A stretch of DNA of 11,329 nucleotides from JAJZNI01 sp035624785 (GTDB taxonomy: Bacteria; Chloroflexota; Dormibacteria; Aeolococcales; Aeolococcaceae): assembly GCA_035624785.1 (NCBI GenBank), contig DASPQV010000029.1, forward strand, positions 1-11,329. Direction: 5' to 3'. The notes under the pieces were generated by a model. The model was not told the DNA's origin and did no database searches. It worked only from the letters and a program-made list of their open reading frames with translations. Position 1 is the first letter of the stretch. The number at the start of each line of letters is the position of its first letter. Position numbers and translations under genes: made by a program. Of the stretch, positions 5,609 through 11,329 are shown in pieces.

Positions 5609-6340
5609 TCAGCGGCCGAGCGGAAACGGCAGCGGGACAACCGCTGAGCCGGCGGGGACCGTGACGTCCAGTACCTGACCGTCGCTGCACCGGCGCTCCC
5701 AGGCCCCCGGAGCGGTGAATCGAAGTACGTCCGTGCAGGTGACCGACGTCGAGCCGATGTGGAGCACGCAGCGCTCGCTGATCTCCAGGGAGGTGGGCGG
5801 ACCGACGCTGCAGAGACCCGTCACTGCCTGACCGTTCAGGTTGGCCACCGAGGTGGCGACCAGCCCGCCGCCCTGCCTCCCCACCAGGAGGAGCGTCGCT
5901 GGCCCCGTGTACAGCCAACCCCGGCTGAGGCCGCCGTTGTCGGCCGGGTGGATGAGGATCAATCCATCGACGTGGACGGTGCCCCCATCCTGGTAGACGC
6001 TGAGCGGCGGCCGGGTGAGATTGACCAGCACCGCGGCGACCGCAAGCAGCAGCCCCATTGCGGCGACCAGTTCCGGGCCTCGTTTCCGCCAAAGGCGCCG
6101 CCGGCCGGGCAACTTCCGGTGCCGCCACACCGGGTCAAGCCCGCCGATCGGCACAGGCAGGTACTGAGGCGCGCGGTCGATCCCGGCGCCGGCTCGGGCG
6201 GGTGGAGCACCGGCGCGGATGAGCGTGCAGCTGGCCGCGACCGACACCGCCCCGGAGTGCTGCACGGCCGCGGAGCCCGGTCCGGCCATGCCGCGCCAAG
6301 GGCCTGCTGCAGGCGGCGTGCCGGCCGGCGCACGGGTCAT
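5609..6340 (-). CDS. Single-pass membrane protein with four-cysteine outer domain
   Basis: This 243-residue protein belongs to no family recognised here. Residues 1-88 are cytoplasmic, Ala/Gly/Pro-rich at first and strongly basic near the membrane (HRKLPGRRRLWRKRG, 74-88). One hydrophobic helix (about 91-107, LVAAMGLLLAVAAVLVNL) puts residues 110-243 outside. The outer part is mostly beta with four cysteines (177, 191, 202 and 218), enough for two disulphides. Its ATG overlaps the stop of the TadZ-like gene by four bases (ATGA, 6337-6340), and it is last in the minus-strand Tad operon. Position suggests a pilus-machine accessory or pseudopilin-like role, but no class III signal peptide or TadE/TadG signature is visible. 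Some upstream residues may be overcalled if translation starts at a later codon; the overlap supports this start. Confidence 0.72.
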   Translation of the reverse strand: MTRAPAGTPPAAGPWRGMAGPGSAAVQHSGAVSVAASCTLIRAGAPPARAGAGIDRAPQYLPVPIGGLDPVWRHRKLPGRRRLWRKRGPELVAAMGLLLAVAAVLVNLTRPPLSVYQDGGTVHVDGLILIHPADNGGLSRGWLYTGPATLLLVGRQGGGLVATSVANLNGQAVTGLCSVGPPTSLEISERCVLHIGSTSVTCTDVLRFTAPGAWERRCSDGQVLDVTVPAGSAVVPLPFPLGR

Positions 6341-8001
6341 GGCTCGCTCTTTACGGCGAAGAACCGACGCCGCGGCATCGCCACGATGACCTCGGTCAGC
6401 TCTCGGTAGGCAAGACGAAGCCGGACCGAGAGCTGGGCGACCGGGATCCCCTCCATCCCGGCGAGCCGGACTGCATTGGCTTCATCGGGCACCTCGACCA
6501 CCCTCTCCGCCGCCCGGCGGATGGCCTTCACATACTCCAGGGTCGTCGGATTGTCGCGGAGCCGGCGCGTGTCGGGAACGATGTAAGGCACCACCGTCGG
6601 AGGCAGCCCGACGACCTCCAGGTAGTCGAGAGCGCCATTGAAATCGGCCCGGGACGAGGTGGTGGGAAGCACCAGGACGTCGGCCGCCTCCAACCAGTAG
6701 GCGGCCACTGCCGCCTCCGGGCCGGCCGTGGGGTCCGGCAGCCGATTGGACATGTCGACCACGATCAGGGTGTAGCGACGGCGGAGGTGGTCGGCGAGCC
6801 GCCGTATCGCCGTTCGCGAGTACTCGCCGGCTTCACGGACCTCCGGATAGCAGGCGAGAGCGGGGGTGGCGGCGTGGACCGGAGGCGGCGGCTCGCGGTT
6901 GGCGAGCAAGGCGGCGATTGTCTCCCGGACGGTGGCGGCCTCCGGTGGCAGATGCATCTCGCCCCAGGCGTCAGGGTTGGCGATGTTCGCATCGACGATG
7001 CAGGCACGGTGCCCGATCTGGTCGAGGACGCTCCCGGCGACGATGGCGATGCCGGCGGCGAAGCTGGTCTTGCCCACGCCGCCCTTGCGGGAGCCGGTCA
7101 CCACGATGGTGGGCCCCCGGGCCGCGAGCTGCCGGGCGAGCTCCGCGTCAGGGCGCGGCCGGAACCCTCTCCGGCGAATCCGCTCCAACCCAGCCCGGCC
7201 AGCGATTCTCAGTCCCCTGGTCAGTCCCGGCGGTGTGCCGGCAGGCTGCGCGGCTGAGGGGTGCGGTTCCCCGGAGGCGGGAGGCGGCCAGCACCCGGAG
7301 GGCGGACCGGGGGTCGGGGAACCGGTGGCCGCGGGCAGCAGGGACTCCGCCTTGAGGGAAGGCGGCTGGAATGGCCTGGCCGCCGGTGCCACGCCAGCCG
7401 AGGCGAGGGGCCACGGAGCCGGCGCCGAGGAGGGGCTGGGACGCCAGAACCCAGATCCCGACCGCGGCTGGGTCAGCTGCCCCAGGGGCCGGAGCGGGAA
7501 CGACGGGCTGAGCGCCGCCATCCCGAGCGCCTCCGCCGAGTCGAAGAGAGCCAGCCGGCCGCCGCGCACGCCGCTCAGGTCATGCATGACCACCGCCGCC
7601 AGGTCGAGCGGCCCGCTGCAAAGGATCGCCTCTGCCCGCACGCGCCGCCCAGCCAGTGAAGCGAAAGTCGCCAGCCTGTCCCGCTCCCGCACCCCGATGT
7701 AGAACGTCCCATCAACCCCGGGGAGCCACTCCTCGAGGCCGGGCGCGTCCAGGAGAAGGTAGATGGGGTGGGCCGAGCGGGGCACGTGCGCCGACCACCA
7801 GGCGTCGAGCTCGGCCTGACGCTCCTCATCGGCGAAGAACCCGAGACCACGCACCGGCGGGGTCAGGACGAGCGCGGGGACGGCCGCATCGCCCCTCCAG
7901 GCCCCGGCGAGAAGGCTGGCGAGTGCCGCGGCGTCGGGTGCGTCGTCGAGCAAGATCAGGAAGGCAATGGCGTCAGCGGCCGGGCCGCTCTCATCGAGCA
8001 A
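6337..8001 (-). CDS. tadZ: TadZ/CpaE-like MinD/ParA-family ATPase
   Basis: This protein of about 554 residues is predicted to localise the Tad pilus machine at the membrane. A TTG at 8001 is chosen because AGGAGG (8016-8011) lies 9 nt before it and the overlap with the upstream gene is then only 11 nt; an ATG at 8106 would overlap by 116 nt. The C-terminal half is the ATPase. It has the deviant Walker A KGGVGKT (306-312) after TIVVTGSR, switch I-like VDANIANPDAW (336-346), and Walker B LIVVDMSN (412-419), followed by VLVLPTTSSRADFNG. Residues 1-165 form a separate alpha/beta domain in the place where TadZ proteins carry a receiver-like domain, though no phospho-Asp site is evident. A Pro/Ser/Ala-rich linker of about 85 residues (170-255) joins the halves and is longer than usual. 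The TadZ name depends on the operon context. Confidence 0.82.
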   Translation of the reverse strand: MLDESGPAADAIAFLILLDDAPDAAALASLLAGAWRGDAAVPALVLTPPVRGLGFFADEERQAELDAWWSAHVPRSAHPIYLLLDAPGLEEWLPGVDGTFYIGVRERDRLATFASLAGRRVRAEAILCSGPLDLAAVVMHDLSGVRGGRLALFDSAEALGMAALSPSFPLRPLGQLTQPRSGSGFWRPSPSSAPAPWPLASAGVAPAARPFQPPSLKAESLLPAATGSPTPGPPSGCWPPPASGEPHPSAAQPAGTPPGLTRGLRIAGRAGLERIRRRGFRPRPDAELARQLAARGPTIVVTGSRKGGVGKTSFAAGIAIVAGSVLDQIGHRACIVDANIANPDAWGEMHLPPEAATVRETIAALLANREPPPPVHAATPALACYPEVREAGEYSRTAIRRLADHLRRRYTLIVVDMSNRLPDPTAGPEAAVAAYWLEAADVLVLPTTSSRADFNGALDYLEVVGLPPTVVPYIVPDTRRLRDNPTTLEYVKAIRRAAERVVEVPDEANAVRLAGMEGIPVAQLSVRLRLAYRELTEVIVAMPRRRFFAVKSEP

Positions 8002-8389
8002 GTGCAGCGGCCTCCTGAGTCTGCTGGGACCCACCACCGCAGCAGATCCCAGTTCCCGTGTCCACCCGGTTGACCAGGCTAAGGCTAAGCAGAGTGGCGC
8101 CGGCAAGTATCAATGCGACCGCCCGCAATCCCCTTCCGCCGACCCACCCTCCGGCTCCGCGGCGAAGCGCTCCAGCGAGGACGGCAAGCGCGGCCAGCAG
8201 GACCACGGCATAGCAGATCAGAGAGCTGACAGCCACCGCGGAGGCCATGGTGGGATAGGCGCCGCCCAGCAACTGGCCGGCCAGGCCCAGGTTCGGCATG
8301 CCCAGGGTCAGCACCGAGGCGGCGACCAGCAGCGCAGCCACGCCGAGACCGATCAGAAGCTCGAGGCTGCGCCCTCTGGGGTCATTCAC
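7991..8389 (-). CDS. Small three-helix membrane protein of the Tad operon
   Basis: This 132-residue protein is not recognised. Three hydrophobic helices are evident: about 9-29, 50-76 (SAVAVSSLICYAVVLLAALAVL) and 86-107 (RAVALILAGATLLSLSLV). A short tail contains a CC pair followed by glycines (ICCGGGS) and a polar end. The GTG start at 8389 overlaps the tadC stop by four bases (GTGA, 8386-8389), with GGAGG six nt upstream. Its end carries the ribosome-binding site and start of the next gene. There is no pilin-type cleavage site. Coupled expression between tadC and the TadZ-like gene suggests a membrane component or assembly factor of the pilus platform; the specific function is unknown. Confidence 0.72.
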   Translation of the reverse strand: MNDPRGRSLELLIGLGVAALLVAASVLTLGMPNLGLAGQLLGGAYPTMASAVAVSSLICYAVVLLAALAVLAGALRRGAGGWVGGRGLRAVALILAGATLLSLSLVNRVDTGTGICCGGGSQQTQEAAALAR

Positions 8390-9303
8390 GGTGCGCCTCC
8401 GATGCCCAGGCCGGCGCTGATGGCGGCAAACACCGGGGCGCCGATGAGGACGAGAAGCGGGAGCAGCATGCCGGCGACCGGGATGGTGACCAGGGTCTTT
8501 GCCCTCGCCGCCCGGAAGCGCGATTCGGCGAGCCGATCCGCGTACACCGAGGCTGCCACCCGGCTGTAGATCTCCCGCTCACTGAAACCGACGTTGGCAT
8601 TGGCAGCGGCGTCCGCCACCACGGCGAAAAGCGGGATGCGGTATTCGGCGGCGATCAGACGATACAGCTCGATGGTGGTCTGGTGAGGTTGGTGCACCAG
8701 CCGCTGCCAGCCGCGCAGATCGGCGATCTCGGCCAGCGAGCGGCTCTCAACACAGCGCGAGAGAAGGCGCACGGCGTCCTCCAGCTGGAGTCCGCGGCCA
8801 TCGGTCAGGATTGCGACCAGCATCATCATGTCGCCAAGAGCACGACCCGCCTGGGTGCGGCGCACCTCCGCCTGCCGGCGAAGCATCAGCAGCTGGATCA
8901 GGAAGACCATGGCGCCCACCAGGAGGGCGGTACCTGGTGGGATCGCCCACGATCCGTTCTGCACCAGGCTGAGCAGCAGCAGCCCGAAGAACAGCGCCCC
9001 CGCAAGCAGGGATATGAGCAGGCTCCGGAGCAGGAAGCCGAGTGGCGACTCCGCCCAGCCCGCCACCGCAAGCAGGCGATGGAGATCGAGCTCCTCCTGA
9101 AGACGCCGCAGCGGGGGCAGCTTGGCGGCAACCCGCTCAAGGCGTCCGGCGGGTGAAGCGAAGCCGCGCATGCCGGCGAGCCGCTTCCAGGCACGTACGT
9201 CGGCACCGGTGAAGACGTCGAGGCGCGCCAGCCCCAGAGCCCAGACCCCGACCACCATCAGGGTGGCCAGGACATAGGGAAGCAGCTCGAAGAGTTCAGC
9301 CAC
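8386..9303 (-). CDS. tadC: TadC-like inner-membrane platform protein (T2SF domain)
   Basis: This protein of about 305 residues is one of the paired membrane platform subunits of type IVc (Tad/Flp) pili. The GTG at 9303 is preferred: AGGAG (9315-9311) sits 7 nt before it and the overlap with tadB falls to 8 nt, whereas an ATG at 9357 would overlap by 62 nt. Membrane helices are predicted at about 8-28, 90-113, 121-141 and 270-297. The cytoplasmic T2SF-type helical domain lies between (about 143-268), including ALGDMMMLVAILTDGRGLQL and REIYSRVAASVYADRLAESR. Its place immediately after tadB and its four-helix layout separate it from TadB. It should bind TadB and the TadA ATPase and transmit ATP hydrolysis to pilin extraction. 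Confidence 0.85.
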   Translation of the reverse strand: MAELFELLPYVLATLMVVGVWALGLARLDVFTGADVRAWKRLAGMRGFASPAGRLERVAAKLPPLRRLQEELDLHRLLAVAGWAESPLGFLLRSLLISLLAGALFFGLLLLSLVQNGSWAIPPGTALLVGAMVFLIQLLMLRRQAEVRRTQAGRALGDMMMLVAILTDGRGLQLEDAVRLLSRCVESRSLAEIADLRGWQRLVHQPHQTTIELYRLIAAEYRIPLFAVVADAAANANVGFSEREIYSRVAASVYADRLAESRFRAARAKTLVTIPVAGMLLPLLVLIGAPVFAAISAGLGIGGAP

Positions 9304-10222
9304 CGAGACGCTCCTGCTCCTCAGCGAGCCGCCGAAGGTTCCAGCGAGTCCATCCACCGGGACGGACGATCTGTCCGAGCACGAGGACGAGGCCAGCGAA
9401 CAGCCCGAACACCAAGAGGAGCACGATTTGTCCAGTCACCGACTGGTAGTAGGCACGCAGGCTGTCGACGCGCAGCACCATCGCCAGCATGGCGATGAGC
9501 AAGGCGGACATGGCCACGCTCACGGCACGCTGCTGACTCAGAGTCACCATCCCCTCCTCCTGAACCGCGAGCTGGGCATCGCCGACCGGGATCAGGACCT
9601 GGTCTATGGTCTGGATGAGGAAGTCGGAGCTCCGGCTGCGCGTCCAGATCAGCACGGCGGCGGCCTGCTCGACGATCGGAGAGCGAGCTGTCAGCCCCAT
9701 CTCAACAACATTGGCCACCGTCGAGCCGCCCCGAGCCAGCGGGGCAAGGACATGGACGAGCTCGGCGCCGGGGTTGCGGCCGATCTCCTGCAGTGCGGTG
9801 TCCAGCGACTGGTTGGAAACGGCCATGCGGTCGCGCAGGTTGCGCAGCTGACCCAGGAAAGCGCGCTCCATGCGCAGCCGGCGGTTGGCCGCGACTCCCG
9901 CCAAAGCGAACCCCGTGGCCACCCACCCCGCCACCGGACCCAGCACATAGAGAAGGTCGATGCCGGTGACCCAGGCAGCGACGATGCCGAGGGCGACACA
10001 GGCAAGACGGAGGGCGACCCAGCGCGGCCAGGGCCAGCCCAGCCCCGCGGCAATGTCCTTCTGCCTCTCCAGGAGTGCGTAGCGCCGATCGCGCGGAGGC
10101 CGGAGCCGGCGCAGGTCCAGGTCGAGGATCACCGCTGCCCCACCGCAGGCGCAGGCGATGATCACCACGACGCCACCGACCAGGAGCCCAGAAAGAGGCA
10201 GTGCAAAGGCGAGCTGGGTCAC
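9296..10222 (-). CDS. tadB: TadB-like inner-membrane platform protein (T2SF domain)
   Basis: This protein of about 308 residues is the partner platform subunit to TadC. The GTG at 10222 forms a GTGA overlap with the tadA stop (10219-10222); an ATG at 10342 would overlap tadA by 124 nt and adds only a polar, Pro-rich stretch. Predicted helices are at about 5-33, 68-112 (two helices), 234-250 and 264-285. The cytoplasmic T2SF domain (about 115-232) contains QLRNLRDRMAVSNQSLDTAL followed by a Gly-rich turn and a long helical run, typical of GspF/TadB proteins. It acts in the cytoplasmic membrane beneath the growing pilus. Length is close to the family norm. Confidence 0.87.
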   Translation of the reverse strand: MTQLAFALPLSGLLVGGVVVIIACACGGAAVILDLDLRRLRPPRDRRYALLERQKDIAAGLGWPWPRWVALRLACVALGIVAAWVTGIDLLYVLGPVAGWVATGFALAGVAANRRLRMERAFLGQLRNLRDRMAVSNQSLDTALQEIGRNPGAELVHVLAPLARGGSTVANVVEMGLTARSPIVEQAAAVLIWTRSRSSDFLIQTIDQVLIPVGDAQLAVQEEGMVTLSQQRAVSVAMSALLIAMLAMVLRVDSLRAYYQSVTGQIVLLLVFGLFAGLVLVLGQIVRPGGWTRWNLRRLAEEQERLGG

Positions 10223-11329
10223 AACGGAGGGACCTCGTCGGTCCACAGGTGAGGGCGGAGGCGAGTCGACAGCCGGCTGAGGTTTCCGACCCTCTCGGTC
10301 ATCCTCTCCCAGCCGCCACTCAAGCCCTGCCGGTAGACCCACTTGTGATTGCCGCCTCTCTCCACGGTGAGGATGCCGGTGACTCGGCGCCGTCCCTCCT
10401 GGTTGGCGAGATGGATGACGACGTGGATGGCCTGCTCCACGATGCGGTGCGCCATCCTCTCGTTGCCGGCGAATCGGGGATTCTCCATCACATACTGGGC
10501 GGCTTGGTCAAGGGCCAGCTCAGCGTCCTCGGCGTGGATGGTGGTCATCGAGCCGTCGTGGCCGGTCATCAGCGCCTTGCACACCGCGGCCATCTCCTCC
10601 CCCCGCGACTCGCCCAGGATCAGACGATCGGGCTGGAAGCGGAGCGCGTGCCGCACCAGGTCGAACATGCTGAGCTGCCGAGCCTCAGCGTCCGCGCGGA
10701 TCGAGGGGATGGTCGAGATCGCCGAGGTGAGGCCGTGCCACGGCTGGCCGTCGCCGCGATCCTGGTCGAGGTGCAGCTCGGCGCCGTCCTCGACCACCAC
10801 GATGTGGTCGGCGGGTGAGGTCATCCCGCAGAGGACCCGCATCAGCGTGGTCTTCCCGGTGCCGGTCCCGCCCGCGATCATGATGTTGGCGCGACCGCGA
10901 ACCAGCGCCTCGATGAACGCGGCCATCGGCTCGGGCATGATCTGCTGGGCGACGTAGTCCGCGAGGTCGCGGACCTTGGTCCGGGCGGGGATGCGAATCG
11001 ATGCCTTGAGCCCGGCCTGGCCGGAGACCGCAGGGCGTTTGGCCACCACCAAGCGGATCACCGAGCCGACGTTGGCTTCGCATATGGGCATGGCGTCGGT
11101 GATCGTCTGATCGCCGGTGACGCCGAGCAGCCGCACCACCCGGCGAAAGAATTCGATCACCGAGTCGTCATCCTCGAATGGGCTGTTGCCATGGAGCATC
11201 GCCTTGTGTCCGACGGTGGAGACCATCCAATGGTCGTGTCCCAGGCAGGCGATGTTCTCCAGGTCTGCGCCGTATACGAGGACGGAGAGCGGCCAGAGGT
11301 GGGAGGCCAGGATCATCGAGTTCCGCACG
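10219..11329 (-). CDS. tadA: TadA/CpaF-type secretion ATPase (5' end missing)
   Basis: This is the hexameric GspE/TadA-family ATPase that powers Tad pilus assembly. About 369 residues are visible and the frame is open at the window edge. The GTG at 11328 is probably internal, because TadA proteins normally carry some 60-100 more N-terminal residues. Motifs in visible numbering are Walker A GGTGTGKTT (153-161), VVVEDGAELHL (177-187) with the Asp-box acidic residues, Walker B RLILGESRGEE (235-245), and the His box TGHDGSMTTIHAED (255-268). All look intact, so the enzyme should be active. It is the first gene visible in the minus-strand operon; any promoter, pilin or prepilin peptidase genes would lie beyond the right edge. 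Confidence 0.95.
   Translation of the reverse strand, partial: VRNSMILASHLWPLSVLVYGADLENIACLGHDHWMVSTVGHKAMLHGNSPFEDDDSVIEFFRRVVRLLGVTGDQTITDAMPICEANVGSVIRLVVAKRPAVSGQAGLKASIRIPARTKVRDLADYVAQQIMPEPMAAFIEALVRGRANIMIAGGTGTGKTTLMRVLCGMTSPADHIVVVEDGAELHLDQDRGDGQPWHGLTSAISTIPSIRADAEARQLSMFDLVRHALRFQPDRLILGESRGEEMAAVCKALMTGHDGSMTTIHAEDAELALDQAAQYVMENPRFAGNERMAHRIVEQAIHVVIHLANQEGRRRVTGILTVERGGNHKWVYRQGLSGGWERMTERVGNLSRLSTRLRPHLWTDEVPPL

Noticed and set aside
6866..7702. Plus-strand open frame of 278 codons inside the TadZ-like gene
   Set aside because: It is the antisense of the Walker A region and Pro-rich linker, with no protein-like features.
9428..10252. Plus-strand open frame of 274 codons inside tadB
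   Set aside because: Gln/His/Arg-rich antisense shadow of a clear T2SF gene.
1..11329. CRISPR array or insertion sequence
   Set aside because: No spaced direct repeats of CRISPR size and no transposase reading frame or terminal repeats were seen on either strand.

Overview
The window joins two unlike pieces of DNA. Positions 1-3044 are phage-type: the 3' end of an HK97-fold major capsid gene, one putative virion-appendage gene, two strong hairpins, and an opposing two-gene cassette made of a HEPN-like protein and a GNAT acetyltransferase. Positions from about 3154 to the right edge are very GC-rich, tightly packed chromosomal DNA. They hold a headless ssb remnant, a two-gene plus-strand unit (an unrecognised two-module protein and a sortase), and a converging six-gene minus-strand operon for a Tad-type (type IVc pilus) machine.

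The organism cannot be named from this sequence. Strongly GC-biased third codon positions, a TLxTC sortase, a Tad locus with no secretin in view, and frequent GTG/TTG starts suggest a high-GC monoderm-like bacterium. Chloroflexota/Dormibacterota-like or actinobacterial relatives are possible; this is inference. The left part is visibly less GC-rich at third positions, as expected for a prophage or other acquired block.

Layout: capsid (1-858, 5' end outside), hairpin 884-918, appendage-like gene 948-1691, convergent terminator 1708-1746, an open stretch of unclear status 1757-1938, GNAT 1939-2457 and HEPN-like 2454-3044 (both minus, overlapping by 4 nt). A regulatory stretch with a promoter, a palindrome and a 9-bp inverted repeat lies at 3056-3140, followed by the ssb remnant 3154-3408. 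Positions 3409-3674 hold two hairpins and a weak promoter but no gene. Next come the two-module protein (3675-4892) and the sortase (4908-5591). The minus-strand operon then reads from the right edge leftward: tadA, tadB, tadC, a small three-helix membrane protein, a tadZ/cpaE-like ATPase, and a single-pass protein with a four-cysteine outer domain.

All five junctions in the Tad operon are overlaps of 4 to 11 nt, so the operon looks translationally coupled. TadA would power pilus assembly, TadB/TadC would form the inner-membrane platform, and the TadZ-like ATPase would position the machine. The two unrecognised membrane proteins sit in the same coupled unit and are probably machine components. 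No pilin, prepilin peptidase or secretin gene is visible. The sortase could anchor a surface protein or pilus part, but no substrate with a sorting signal was found.
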